From JAGRGG01 sp965217265 (lineage in GTDB: Bacteria; Pseudomonadota; Alphaproteobacteria; Geminicoccales; Geminicoccaceae), in assembly GCA_965217265.1 (NCBI GenBank), contig CBDCHP010000012.1:434001-498000 (forward strand): a stretch of 64,000 bases of DNA. The letters are read 5' to 3'. Both the position numbers and the translations under genes were made by a program. Under the pieces are notes generated by a model that did not search any database, was not told the origin of the DNA, and saw only the letters and a program-made list of their open reading frames with translations. Positions 45,092 to 53,527 of this stretch are shown here, piece after piece; within the stretch, counting starts at the first letter, position 1; each line of letters starts with the position of its first letter.

Positions 45092-46024
45092 GTGGCCGTG
45101 CTTATCTCGCGTCGCAGCATCATCGGCGGCGTTGCCTGCCTGCCGCTCGCGGCGGCGGCCCCCGCTCAAGCGCCCCTACCCGTGCGGCAGATTGCCCCAC
45201 GAATTTATGTCCATCAGGGTGCCGTCGCCGAGGTCGCCCCCTCGAACCGCGGCCTGATCGCCAATCTCGGCTTCGTCGTCGGCAGCGAGGCCGTCGCCGT
45301 CGTCGACACGGGCGCGAGCGCCTACAACGGCCGGGTCCTGCGCGCGGCGATCCGGCGGGTGACCGACCTGCCGGTGCGCTACGTCGTCAACACCCACGTC
45401 CACCCCGACCACGTCTTCGGCAACGCGGCCTTCCAGGATGACGACCCGGTCTTCGTCGGCCACGCCAAGCTGCCGCGGGCGATGGCCGAGCGCGGCCCCT
45501 TCTACCTCGAACGGCTGCAAGCGACGCTCGGGCCCCTGGCCGGGGGAACGACGCTCGTGCCGCCGACGATGACGGTCGAGGACACGGCCCTGATCGACCT
45601 CGGCAACCGCACGCTGCGGCTCGAAGCGCACAGGCCCGCCCACACCGACAACGACCTCAGCGTCCACGACCTTGCGAGCGGCACGCTGTTCGCGGGCGAC
45701 CTCCTCTTCATGCAACACACGCCCGTGCTCGACGGGGGCCTGCTCGGCTGGCTCGACGTCATCGAGGGTCTCCGCCGCGAGGCCGCCGCCCGCGTCGTCC
45801 CCGGCCACGGCCCGGCGCAAGCCCCCTGGCCCGACGCCCTGGCACCGCAGACGCGCTACCTGGAACGCCTGCGCGACGGCGTGCGCGCCGCGATCGCCGA
45901 CGGCCTGAGCCTGCAAGCGACGGTGGACCGCCTCGGCCGGGACGGCGCCGACGGCTGGCAATTGTACGCCACCTTCCACCCCCGCAACGTCACCGCGGCT
46001 TATGCCGAACTCGAATGGGAGTAG
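45092..46024 (+). CDS. Quinoprotein relay system zinc metallohydrolase (MBL fold)
   Basis: 310 residues. N-terminal ISRRSIIGGVACLPLAAAA looks like a Tat signal. Metallo-beta-lactamase core with HVHPDH (H102, H104, D106, H107), then AHTDND, FAGDLLFMQH and VVPGHGPAQ. This family occurs beside PQQ dehydrogenases and SoxYZ-like carriers and is related to SoxH; its exact substrate is not known. GTG start at 45092. It is divergent from xoxF and probably co-transcribed with the SoxYZ-like gene 52 bp downstream. Confidence 0.87.
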   Translation: MAVLISRRSIIGGVACLPLAAAAPAQAPLPVRQIAPRIYVHQGAVAEVAPSNRGLIANLGFVVGSEAVAVVDTGASAYNGRVLRAAIRRVTDLPVRYVVNTHVHPDHVFGNAAFQDDDPVFVGHAKLPRAMAERGPFYLERLQATLGPLAGGTTLVPPTMTVEDTALIDLGNRTLRLEAHRPAHTDNDLSVHDLASGTLFAGDLLFMQHTPVLDGGLLGWLDVIEGLRREAAARVVPGHGPAQAPWPDALAPQTRYLERLRDGVRAAIADGLSLQATVDRLGRDGADGWQLYATFHPRNVTAAYAELEWE

Positions 46025-46076
46025 CGGCGGGGGCGCGGCGTCCTACATAGTCAAGGATGCACAGGGAGACAAAACG

Positions 46077-46883
46077 ATGTTGCACCACCGCCGCGCTTGG
46101 CTGGCCTCCACCCTCGTCCTCGCGGCGCTGACGGCGCCGGCGCTCGCCGACGACGCGGCCTGGAACGACATCAAGGCGAACCTGTTCGAGGGGCGCGAGA
46201 TCGAGGACGGGAGCGCCCTGATCGGCCTCGAAGCGCCGACCCGCGCCAACGATGCCGCGATCGTGCCGATCGCCGTCGAGGCCAAGACGCCCCAGACGCC
46301 CGACGGCTACATCAAGACCCTCTACCTCGTCATCGACGAGAACCCGGCCCCGCTCGCCGCCACCATCCACCTGACGCCCGAGTCCGGCCTCGCCTCGATC
46401 GAGACCCGCCTGCGCGTCAACGAGTACAGCGACGTGCGCGCGATCGCCGAAACCTCGAACGGCGACCTCTACATGACCAGCGCCTTCGTCAAGGCCGCCG
46501 GCGGCTGCTCCGCCCCGGCCTTGAAGGACCACGACAAGGCGATGGCGCAGTTGGGCAAGATGAAGCTGCGCACCCTCGGCGAGGCGCACGCCGGGCGGCC
46601 GATGCAGGCCCAGGTCATGGTCAGCCACCCGAACTACTCGGGCATGCAGATCGACCAGCTCACCCGCCACTGGGTTCCCGCCCACTTCGTCCACACGATC
46701 GAGGTCCGCTACGAGGGCGAACCCGTCCTCACCGCCGAGACCGACATCTCGATCAGCGAGAACCCCAACTTCCGCTTCTACTTCACCCCCAAAGGTCCCG
46801 GCGACCTCAGCGTCACCGTCGAGGACACCGAGGGCGGCAAGTTCGAGGACGCGATCGAGGTGAACCCGGGGGCGGGGGCGTGA
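46077..46883 (+). CDS. Quinoprotein dehydrogenase-associated SoxYZ-like carrier protein
   Basis: 268 residues from ATG 46077 (AGGGAG site); in-frame codons upstream lie in the preceding gene's end and are ignored. Signal peptide ASTLVLAALTAPALAD. The N-terminal half is SoxY-like with a Cys in KAAGGCSAPALK (C144), analogous to the SoxY GGCGG swinging-arm cysteine but internal. The C-terminal half is SoxZ-like (HPNYSGMQIDQLT, ending FTPKGPGDLSVTVEDTEGG). SoxYZ carries sulfur intermediates; in quinoprotein loci the cargo is unknown. Works presumably with the metallohydrolase. Confidence 0.88.
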   Translation: MLHHRRAWLASTLVLAALTAPALADDAAWNDIKANLFEGREIEDGSALIGLEAPTRANDAAIVPIAVEAKTPQTPDGYIKTLYLVIDENPAPLAATIHLTPESGLASIETRLRVNEYSDVRAIAETSNGDLYMTSAFVKAAGGCSAPALKDHDKAMAQLGKMKLRTLGEAHAGRPMQAQVMVSHPNYSGMQIDQLTRHWVPAHFVHTIEVRYEGEPVLTAETDISISENPNFRFYFTPKGPGDLSVTVEDTEGGKFEDAIEVNPGAGA

Positions 46884-46975
46884 GAACGCTGCGCGTGCGC
46901 TGACGCGCGGTCTTTTTTCCTTCTTTATTGCTACTTTGGTTTGGGGCTGGCTTCGGCGTTGCGGCCAACGTTCAA
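46883..46975. repeat. Intergenic terminator-like repeat, copy 9 (left arm only)
   Basis: Left arm GAACGCTGCGCGTGCGCTGACG then CGCGGTC and a T-rich tract, plus part of a core, right after the SoxYZ-like stop. The right arm is missing; instead a REP pair and an AT-rich gene follow. It is probably the terminator of the relay operon and a remnant of a full element. Confidence 0.72.
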
Positions 46976-47013
46976 CGCTTGGAAGCGCCTGCACGAACAA
47001 CGCCCGCGGCCAC

Positions 47014-47105
47014 CCTGGATCCCGCATCAAGTGCGGGATGACAAGGTGTGGGTATGGACGCTTAAACCTCTTCTTTGTCATCCCCGACTTGATCGGGGAT
47101 CCAGG
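47014..47105. repeat. Inverted pair of REP-like palindromes (REP2)
   Basis: REP2a (47014-47046) reads CCTGGATCCCGCATCAAGTG then CGGGATGACAAGG; REP2b (47074-47105) is the inverse TTTGTCATCCCCGACTTGAT then CGGGGATCCAGG. The pair marks an abrupt change from GC-rich to AT-rich DNA at ~47120. The flank GGTGGCCGGG matches REP1 and REP3. Confidence 0.82.
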
Positions 47106-47137
47106 GTGGCCGGGCGTTGGCCTTTCCTTATGAATAA

Positions 47138-47887
47138 TCATGGTTTTTCATTAATTATTGCCTGCACATTAGACCATGAAACAAAATTCAGCGAGTTATC
47201 ATTGTCAAGGTATAATATTCCTTTATCAAGTATGAATATAATTGAAACATTTCTTATAATCGTACTATTATTTGATCCTAAATCAATATTGGTATTATAA
47301 GCTTCCTTTTTTGTTACACTCTTAACATATTCTTCAGCAAAGATCGCATTGCATATAACACTAAATATGACGATAACACAGAATTGTATAATTACATTAT
47401 GCTCATGAAGCGTAAATTTTCCTGCATTTGTTATTAATTTCAATAGATAGGCGCAGGACAATAACAGGATTGGCACAACAATAGCAAAAATTATAAATTT
47501 GATAGTATCATGCTTTATAAGCCAAATTATGAAAATGAGAAATACAACATAAACTAGCAAACTAAATAATACATTTACTTTGTTTTTAGAATATTTTCGT
47601 TTTTGGTTTTGATCTCCGTATATTTCATTGGTTATCCATCTGATAGCTATGAGTAGTGCAACAGGAGCCACTAGCATAATTACCAAATTCACGTTTAAAT
47701 AGAAGAACACGAATGGCCCTCTAGAAATATAATCATTTATAGTGAATAGGTTTGAAATATAAATATCGGATGCGATTTCATTGTTTGCATATAGTGCAAT
47801 GCTTACGAAGCGTACGAATAGCACAGGATATACAATAAAAATTGATGAAATTACCGTAAGAACAGCTATTATGTTTTCGATTTTCAC
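47138..47887 (-). CDS. AT-rich hypothetical membrane protein, probable foreign insertion
   Basis: 249 residues with five hydrophobic helices (starting near residues 6, 59, 104, 129 and 164) and a soluble ~60-residue C-terminal tail (STIIRNVSIIFILDKGILYL, then SWSNVQAI). By eye its DNA is only about a quarter to a third G+C in a very GC-rich genome, and its codons are Ile/Asn/Lys-heavy. I recognise no family. It sits between a REP pair and the quinoprotein accessory operon. A mobile-element or defence-type membrane effector is possible but unproven. Confidence 0.72.
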   Translation of the reverse strand: MKIENIIAVLTVISSIFIVYPVLFVRFVSIALYANNEIASDIYISNLFTINDYISRGPFVFFYLNVNLVIMLVAPVALLIAIRWITNEIYGDQNQKRKYSKNKVNVLFSLLVYVVFLIFIIWLIKHDTIKFIIFAIVVPILLLSCAYLLKLITNAGKFTLHEHNVIIQFCVIVIFSVICNAIFAEEYVKSVTKKEAYNTNIDLGSNNSTIIRNVSIIFILDKGILYLDNDNSLNFVSWSNVQAIINEKP

Positions 47888-47931
47888 GCAATTAGTTCAT
47901 TACTATTAATATCATTTGTCAGTTCCAATTA

Positions 47932-48279
47932 CTAGAAACACCGCACCTCCGCCTCCATCTGCGCCCGTCTCAAGTCCGCCACCGTCTCCTTTGCCCAGGG
48001 CGTGTCGCGGAACAGGCTCATCTTCTCGCCGCCGCCGCGGACTTGGCGCATGCTCAAGATCGTGCCCGCCTGCTGGTAGCGGGTGTAGGGCAGGATCGAG
48101 CGCACCACGTCGATGCTGCACGAGCAGCGCTCCAGCGCGTCCTGCGTCTGGCCGTTGACCGCCATGCAGCCGAAGACGTAGTCGGCGATCGCGTCGGTCG
48201 GGTAGGCGTCGCCAGGTGCTGCCTTGGGCGTCGCGGCCGATGCCAGGAGCAGGAGGACGGCGGCGGAGACAGCCCTCAC
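47932..48279 (-). CDS. Secreted Cys-rich protein of the quinoprotein locus (unknown function)
   Basis: 115 residues, GTG start overlapping the upstream stop. Signal peptide SAAVLLLLASAATPKAA, then ADYVFGCMAVNGQ, LERCSCSIDVVRSILPY and a C-terminal Cys in VRCF. Proteins with this C...CSCSID...ILPY pattern are often found beside PQQ-dependent dehydrogenases; no activity is known. The four cysteines after the signal peptide suggest disulfides or a metal or sulfur role. Third gene of a coupled operon. Confidence 0.75.
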   Translation of the reverse strand: MRAVSAAVLLLLASAATPKAAPGDAYPTDAIADYVFGCMAVNGQTQDALERCSCSIDVVRSILPYTRYQQAGTILSMRQVRGGGEKMSLFRDTPWAKETVADLRRAQMEAEVRCF

Positions 48280-48950
48280 GACCCGCTCCCCGTGTAGGTC
48301 AGCACCTCTTCGAGCAAGGGCTTGTCATCCTCGTTCTCGCCGGGCGTCAGGGAAGCGAAGCGCACGAGCCCGCCCGGCACCTCGGGTGCCACGACGATCT
48401 CGTAGCGGCGCTCGGCGAACGGCCCCATCTCGACCGCCCGCGGGCCGTCGGCGAAGGGTTGCAGCGTCACCCGCGTCGCTTTGATGCTTTGGCCGTCGAC
48501 CTCGATCGTGACCGGCTCGGCCGTGGCGGGGCCTCGAAACGCCGCGCGGACGCGGTTGCGGTAGTAGGTCGTGCCGCCGCCGGTGATGAAGCTGAGCGCG
48601 TCGACGTCGCGCTTGAAGAGGACGGCGATCAACGGGTTGCCGCTGCTGCCGACGGCGGGGCCGGGAAAGCGGCGCCGGTTCTCGCCGCTGAACAGGTCGA
48701 GCCAGACGTCCATCGTGCCGTCGGCGCGCTTGTCCTTCACCTCGATCGATACCTTGTCCGAGGCCGGCTCCTTCACCAGCTTGCCCGCGACCGCGAAGGT
48801 GTAGCGCAAGGTGGACGGCGCCTCGACCGCCTCGAAGTGCGGTGTGGCGAAGACCGCCTTCGTCGCCGCCTCGTTGGCAGCGGCCGCGCCGGCCACCCCG
48901 GCGTTGAGCGCGACCGCGAGTGCCGCCGCGTATACCCATCGTCGCATCAT
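48276..48950 (-). CDS. Secreted protein of the quinoprotein locus (unknown function)
   Basis: About 224 residues with a signal peptide (YAAALAVALNAGVAGAAAA). The body is a predicted beta-rich domain (TLRYTFAVAGKLVKEPASDK, then MDVWLDLFSGENRRRFPGP, FITGGGTTYYRNRVRAAF). I recognise no named domain. ATG 48950 overlaps the previous stop (ATGA) and the stop overlaps the next GTG, so all three proteins are probably made together. Longer in-frame sequence upstream covers the previous gene and is not real. Confidence 0.78.
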   Translation of the reverse strand: MMRRWVYAAALAVALNAGVAGAAAANEAATKAVFATPHFEAVEAPSTLRYTFAVAGKLVKEPASDKVSIEVKDKRADGTMDVWLDLFSGENRRRFPGPAVGSSGNPLIAVLFKRDVDALSFITGGGTTYYRNRVRAAFRGPATAEPVTIEVDGQSIKATRVTLQPFADGPRAVEMGPFAERRYEIVVAPEVPGGLVRFASLTPGENEDDKPLLEEVLTYTGSGS

Positions 48951-49570
48951 TCGATCTGTCCCGCGATTGCCCGCGCCAGCGCGAACGCCCGTTGCTCCAG
49001 GACGACCGGCTGCTCGCACAAATAACTCAAGGTCGCCTCGCGCTCGTCGTAGAGCCGAAGCCCCCACGCCCGTCGCTCGCCGAGATCGGCATCCGCCTTG
49101 GCGTCGTCCTGGCGCAGCTTCGCGCCGACGGCCGCGATCTCGTCGCCCAACGCCCGCTGCCGCCGGCTGAAGCGCTTGATCCCGGCGATGATCTGGTCCC
49201 GCTCGGCGTTGACGGCGTCGAGCGTGCTGCCGAACAGGGCGGCGAGCGTCTCCGCCCGCGCCCCGGGCGCCAGCTTGGCGGCGAAGGCCTCGATCCGCCC
49301 CTCCGCCTCGTCCAGCGGCACGCGCCGCTGCGCGATCGCCTCGCCGAGGCGGACGGCGTCCTCGTCGCCGCCCGCCGCCCCGACCGGCGGCCCCGCCCAC
49401 ATCATCCCGGCCGATAGCTCCGGCACCAGCCGCTGGACGCACGGCCAGTCGGGGTCGGCGGACGCCGGCTGCGCCCCGGCCGCGCCGGTGCCGAGGCCGA
49501 CGAGGAGCGCGGCGGCGAGCGCGCCCGTGATGCGGCTGGGCAAAATCTTCGGCCTCCCCCCACGCTTCAA
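48947..49570 (-). CDS. Secreted protein of the quinoprotein locus (unknown function)
   Basis: About 207 residues. Signal peptide SRITGALAAALLVGLGTGAA, then DPDWPCVQRLVPELSAGMMW and a helical, charged body ending LSYLCEQPVVLEQRAFALAR. The WPC-Q...P.LS.GMMW segment is a recognisable signature of a protein that accompanies PQQ dehydrogenases, function unknown. The start is unclear: TTG at 49570 best fits the signal peptide, but TTG at 49630 also opens the frame and neither has a good ribosome site. Confidence 0.72.
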   Translation of the reverse strand: MKRGGRPKILPSRITGALAAALLVGLGTGAAGAQPASADPDWPCVQRLVPELSAGMMWAGPPVGAAGGDEDAVRLGEAIAQRRVPLDEAEGRIEAFAAKLAPGARAETLAALFGSTLDAVNAERDQIIAGIKRFSRRQRALGDEIAAVGAKLRQDDAKADADLGERRAWGLRLYDEREATLSYLCEQPVVLEQRAFALARAIAGQIE

Positions 49571-49713
49571 GGCTTCGACGACCCAGAACTCGTTCGGCCG
49601 CAATCTGGCCCCGCCGCCCCCGCCTGACAAGCGGGCGTCGCCTGCCCTTGCGTTGCAATCGTCCCCTTTCTAGGCTCGCCGCGCGCACAAACGGGGAGGA
49701 GGCCGGAGCATCG

Positions 49714-50220
49714 ATGTCTAGGCGCTATATCCTGGTATTGCTGCCGGCGCTCGCCGTCCTGCCCAGCGGTGCGGCGGCGGCAAAGACGCCCGAAACCGTC
49801 GCGGTCTTCGACTTCAGCCTGATCGACACGGGCCTACAGGCCGAACTCGCCGGGCTCGACCCGGCCGACCTCGAACGGCTGGCCAAGATCACCGCCTACG
49901 TGCGCGAGGAGGTCGGCGGGGCCGACGCCTACGACGCGATCGATCCGGGGCCGACGAAACGCGACGCTTACGCCTGCAACGGCTGCGAACTGGCCGCCGC
50001 CAAGGCGCACGGCGCCGATTTGGCGCTCGTCGGCTGGGTGCAAAAGGTGAGCAACCTCATCCTCAACCTGAACGTCGAACTGCGCGACGTCGCGAGCGGC
50101 CGCACCATCACCGGCGGCAGCGTCGACTTGCGCGGCAACACCGACGACAGTTGGTATCGCGGTGCGAGAGCGGCGCTGCGCAACACGGGCCTCGTCGCCG
50201 ACGCGAAGATCGTCCGGTGA
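49714..50220 (+). CDS. DUF3280-like secreted protein of the quinoprotein locus
   Basis: 168 residues, ATG 49714. Signal peptide YILVLLPALAVLPSGAAA, then ETVAVFDFSLIDTGLQAEL, a Cys pair ACNGCE and LNLNVELRDVASGRTITGGS. The pattern fits DUF3280/DUF2380 proteins seen near PQQ-dependent dehydrogenases; they may sense or bind something in the periplasm, but no function is established. Stop overlaps the LysR GTG start, so regulator and this protein are co-translated. Confidence 0.75.
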   Translation: MSRRYILVLLPALAVLPSGAAAAKTPETVAVFDFSLIDTGLQAELAGLDPADLERLAKITAYVREEVGGADAYDAIDPGPTKRDAYACNGCELAAAKAHGADLALVGWVQKVSNLILNLNVELRDVASGRTITGGSVDLRGNTDDSWYRGARAALRNTGLVADAKIVR

Positions 50221-51179
50221 CGCTCAACCAGCTCAAGATCTTCTGGGCCGTCGTCCACAGCCCGTCGCTGACCCAGGCGGCCAAGCAGCTCGGCATGTCG
50301 CAGCCCTCGCTCTCGCAGCACCTGGCGAAGCTGGAGGCGTCGCTCGGCCGGCGGCTGTTCGACCGGGTCAACAACGGCCTCACGCTGAGCGACGCCGGCC
50401 GCTACCTCCTGCGCAAGGCCGAGGCCATCCTGGCCGAGACGGACGAGATCGAGACCGCCTTCGCCGCGTTTGGCGAGGGGCGCCGGGCGCGGGTCGCCGT
50501 CGGTGCCCTCAGCTCGCTCGCCCGGTGTCTCCTGCCCGAGGCGCAGGCCCGGCTGGCAGACGACCACCCCGACCTCGAACTCGACGTCCACGAACTGAGC
50601 CCGGGCGACGCGATCGACCAACTCTACGGCCGCACGATCCAGGTAGCCCTCCTCTCCGCCGCCTCGATCGCCGCCAACCGCACCGGCTTCACCCCCCTGC
50701 CCCTCGGCCGCGACGCCTACGTGCTCGCCACGCCCCCCGCGCTCGCGCTCGACGGGGTCGAGGACTTGAACGACCTCGACGCCGAGGCGCGCGCGACCCT
50801 CGATCGCACGATCCAGTTCAATTTCGGCAACCAGCACAACAACCGCATCGAGGCGTTCTTTCGCCGGATCCTGCCGCGCCACCGCGTCGTCGCCACCTGC
50901 AGGGCCTACGAGACCGCGCTGGCGCTCGTCGAGCGCGGCGGCGGCGTCGCCATCGTGCCGCAACTGGCGGCCGAACTGCACGGCCGGCCCCTGTTCGACG
51001 TCCGCCTGCACGCGACGCCGCTGCCGGCCCGCACCATCACCGCCCTCGTCCCGAGCCAGAACCGCCACCTGCCCCCGATCGCCGCCGTCCTCGACGCCCT
51101 CGAAGCGGCCGGCAAGGCTCTGCGCCCGCTCCCGGTGGCGCCCGTGCCGGGCTTCATCACGGCGGCGCTGGCGGTATGA
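50217..51179 (+). CDS. LysR-family transcriptional regulator
   Basis: 320 residues from GTG 50217. N-terminal winged helix-turn-helix (LNQLKIFWAVVHSPSLTQAA, QLGMSQPSLSQHLAKLEASL, GRRLFDR) and a LysR substrate domain (RRARVAVGALSSLARCLLPE). Its place between the quinoprotein accessory genes and pqqA makes control of the xox/pqq island a fair guess, though LysR proteins normally regulate an adjacent divergent gene and here the neighbour is co-directional. Followed by repeat copy 10. Confidence 0.88.
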   Translation: MTLNQLKIFWAVVHSPSLTQAAKQLGMSQPSLSQHLAKLEASLGRRLFDRVNNGLTLSDAGRYLLRKAEAILAETDEIETAFAAFGEGRRARVAVGALSSLARCLLPEAQARLADDHPDLELDVHELSPGDAIDQLYGRTIQVALLSAASIAANRTGFTPLPLGRDAYVLATPPALALDGVEDLNDLDAEARATLDRTIQFNFGNQHNNRIEAFFRRILPRHRVVATCRAYETALALVERGGGVAIVPQLAAELHGRPLFDVRLHATPLPARTITALVPSQNRHLPPIAAVLDALEAAGKALRPLPVAPVPGFITAALAV

Positions 51180-51327
51180 GAACGCTTCGCGTGCGCTGCC
51201 GCGCGGGCTTTTCTTCTTTCTTTTTATAACTTTGGCCGGGGCTGGCTTCAGCGTTGATGCCAAGTCCGAGGACAAGTTGCAAAAACAAAAGAAAAAAAGA
51301 CCGCGCGTCAGCGCACGCAAAGCGTTC
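51180..51327. repeat. Intergenic terminator-like inverted repeat, copy 10 (full)
   Basis: A full element right after the LysR stop, with a core of the ACTTTGGCCGGGGCTGGC type (the inverse of the right half-core seen in copies 1 and 6). Right arm ends AAGCGTT. It separates the regulator gene from pqqA, so pqqA-E should have their own promoter in 51328-51445, where I see no definite boxes. Confidence 0.82.
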
Positions 51328-51445
51328 CACGATGCCCATAAGCCCACGCCTATGGCAGCCAAAACTCGATCAACCCTCTCCGGTCTTCCAAGTCTCGTTC
51401 CAGCCGCAACATAAGTCGCGGTCGATCAAGCAAGGAACGCTGAAC

Positions 51446-51526
51446 ATGGCTACTTGGCAGGCCCCCGTCATCACGACCGAGAGCGTGAGCATGGAAGTCA
51501 CCATGTACTTCTCGGCCGAGGACTGA
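51446..51526 (+). CDS. pqqA: PQQ precursor peptide
   Basis: A 26-residue peptide ending SVSMEVTMYFSAED. The Glu (E17) and Tyr (Y21) in the conserved E-x3-Y spacing become linked by PqqE and supply all carbon and nitrogen of PQQ. ATG 51446 behind AAGGAA. The short length is normal for the family. pqqB starts 29 bp later; a 9-bp direct repeat CTGAGCATC flanks the gap. Confidence 0.93.
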   Translation: MATWQAPVITTESVSMEVTMYFSAED

Positions 51527-51555
51527 GCATCGTTCGCGCCGGCGGCTGAGCATCC

Positions 51556-52476
51556 ATGCGCGTCATCGTGCTCGGTGCCGCCGCCGGCGGCGGGTTTCCG
51601 CAGTGGAACGCCGACAGCGACGCCTGCCGCCGCGCCCGCGCCGGCGACCCGGCCGCGAGGCCGCGTACCCAGGCGTCGGCCGCGTTCAGCGCCGACGGGG
51701 AGCGCTGGCTCGTCGTCAACGCCGCCCCGGACCTTCGCGCCCAGATCGAGGCGACGCCGGCTTTGTGGCCGCGAGACGGCCTGCGCTCCAGCCCGATCGG
51801 TGCGGTGGTGCTGACCAACGCCGACGTCGACGCCATCGCCGGCCTTCTGCACCTGCGCGAGGGCACGCCGTTCGCGCTCTACGCCCACGGGCGGGTGCTG
51901 GCGACCTTGGACGCCAACCCGATCTTCGAGGTCGTCAACCGCAGCGTCGTTCCGCGCCGTGCGCTCGACGTCGACGCGGCGTTCGCCCCGGCCGACGCCG
52001 GCGGCGATCCGCTCGGGCTTGAGGTCACGCCCTTCCTCGCCCCCGGCAAGGTGCCGCTCTACCTGGAGGGCGGTGCGACGCCCGAGACGGCGGCGCGCGG
52101 GGGCGATACGCTCGGCCTCGACATTCAAGCCGGGGGGCGCCGCGTCGTCTGGCTCGCCAACTGCGCCGTCGTCGACGACGAGGTGCGTACCAGGGTCGAA
52201 GGCGCCGACCTCCTTTGCATGGACGGCACCCTTTGGCAGGACGACGAGATGATCCGGGCGGGCGTCGGCCACAAGACCGGGCGGCGCATGGGCCACGTCA
52301 GCATGGACGGCGACGACGGCGCCATCGCCCGCCTCGCCGACGTCGCGATCGGCCGCAGGGTCTTCGTCCACGTCAACAACACCAACCCGGCCCTCCTCGC
52401 CGACAGCCTTGAGCGTGTCGCGCTCGAAAGGCACGGCTGGGAGGTGGCCGAGGACGGCCAGGAAATCGCGCTTTGA
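51556..52476 (+). CDS. pqqB: PQQ biosynthesis protein PqqB (MBL-fold)
   Basis: 306 residues. N-terminal VIVLGAAAGGGFPQWNADSD and C-terminal MGHVSMDGDDGAIARLADVA fit PqqB, a metallo-beta-lactamase-fold protein proposed to hydroxylate the tyrosine-derived intermediate. ATG 51556. Its stop overlaps the pqqC TTG start (TTGA). Confidence 0.95.
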   Translation: MRVIVLGAAAGGGFPQWNADSDACRRARAGDPAARPRTQASAAFSADGERWLVVNAAPDLRAQIEATPALWPRDGLRSSPIGAVVLTNADVDAIAGLLHLREGTPFALYAHGRVLATLDANPIFEVVNRSVVPRRALDVDAAFAPADAGGDPLGLEVTPFLAPGKVPLYLEGGATPETAARGGDTLGLDIQAGGRRVVWLANCAVVDDEVRTRVEGADLLCMDGTLWQDDEMIRAGVGHKTGRRMGHVSMDGDDGAIARLADVAIGRRVFVHVNNTNPALLADSLERVALERHGWEVAEDGQEIAL

Positions 52477-53246
52477 TCGACATCACCGACCTGCGAGACG
52501 CCGACGCGCTGGAAGCCGCGCTGCGCCAGATCGGCGCCGAGCGCTACCACAATTTGCACCCCTTCCACCGCCTTCTGCACGGCGGGCGCCTCAGTCGGGG
52601 TCAGGTCCAGGCCTGGGCGCTCAACCGCTACATCTACCAGAGCCGCATCCCAATGAAGGACGCGGCCTTGATGTCGCGCCTCGACGATCCCGACTTGCGC
52701 CGGCAGTGGCTGGTACGCGTCCAAGACCACGACGGTACGAAGCCCGGCGAGGGCGGCATCGCCCGCTGGCTGAAGCTGTGCCAGGGTCTCGGCCTCGATC
52801 CCGATTACGTCAAGGGCGAGCGGGGCGCCCTCCCCGCGACGCGCTTCGCGGTCGAGGCCTACGTGCGCTTCGTGCGCGACAAGAGCCTGTTGGAGGCGAT
52901 CGGCTCCTCGCTGACCGAACTGTTCGCGCCCGGCATCCACCAGGAGCGCATCCCCGGCATGTTGGCCGGCTACGGCTTCGTTTCCGAGGAGATGATGGGC
53001 TACTTTCGCCACCGCATGGACCAGGCCCCGCGCGACGCCGGCTGGGCGCTGGCCTACGTTCGCGAGCACGCGAGCGACCCCGAGCGCCGCCGCCTCGTCT
53101 GCGAGGCGCTTCTGTTCAAGTGCGACGTGCTCTGGGCGCAGTTGGACGCCCTGCATAACGCCTACGTCGCGGGCGCCGGCGTCCCGCCCGGCCGCTTCGT
53201 TCCCGATGATGCCGCCGACGCGCACGGCGTGAAGGGGGCCGCCTGA
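52473..53246 (+). CDS. pqqC: Pyrroloquinoline-quinone synthase
   Basis: 257 residues. PqqC carries out the final eight-electron oxidation and ring closure without a cofactor. Motifs YHNLHPFHRLLHGGRLSRGQ, QAWALNRYIYQSRIPMKDAA and the helical all-alpha TenA-like fold (GIHQERIPGMLAGYGFV) are typical. Rare TTG start at 52473 overlapping the pqqB stop; the pqqD ATG overlaps its TGA. Confidence 0.95.
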   Translation: MIDITDLRDADALEAALRQIGAERYHNLHPFHRLLHGGRLSRGQVQAWALNRYIYQSRIPMKDAALMSRLDDPDLRRQWLVRVQDHDGTKPGEGGIARWLKLCQGLGLDPDYVKGERGALPATRFAVEAYVRFVRDKSLLEAIGSSLTELFAPGIHQERIPGMLAGYGFVSEEMMGYFRHRMDQAPRDAGWALAYVREHASDPERRRLVCEALLFKCDVLWAQLDALHNAYVAGAGVPPGRFVPDDAADAHGVKGAA

Positions 53247-53527
53247 TGGACGACCTCGCCCCGTCGAGTCGCGTCACGCTGCAACCGTTCTGCCGCCTGC
53301 ACGAGGACCGCGTGCGCGGCCGCACCGTGCTCCTCGCCCCTGAGCGCGTCCTCTACCCCTGCCCGACCTCGATCACCGTCCTCAACCGCCTGGACGGGCG
53401 GTCGCTCGACGCCGTGGCGGACGGCCTCGCCGCCGAGTTCACGGCGCCCAAGGAGGTGATCCTCAAGGACGTGCTCGGCGTCCTCAAGGGCCTCGCCGAC
53501 CAGGGCTTCTTGCGAGAAACGCCATGA
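53246..53527 (+). CDS. pqqD: PQQ biosynthesis peptide chaperone
   Basis: 93 residues. PqqD is the RiPP recognition element that binds PqqA and presents it to PqqE. The sequence VLLAPERVLYPCPTSITVLN then LAAEFTAPKEVILKDVLGVL fits the small winged-helix PqqD fold. ATG 53246 overlaps the pqqC stop and its own stop overlaps pqqE (ATGA). Confidence 0.94.
   Translation: MDDLAPSSRVTLQPFCRLHEDRVRGRTVLLAPERVLYPCPTSITVLNRLDGRSLDAVADGLAAEFTAPKEVILKDVLGVLKGLADQGFLRETP

Noticed and set aside
47120..47930. Prophage or insertion sequence in the AT-rich block
   Set aside because: No transposase, integrase, structural phage gene or terminal inverted repeat was found; only one membrane-protein gene is present.
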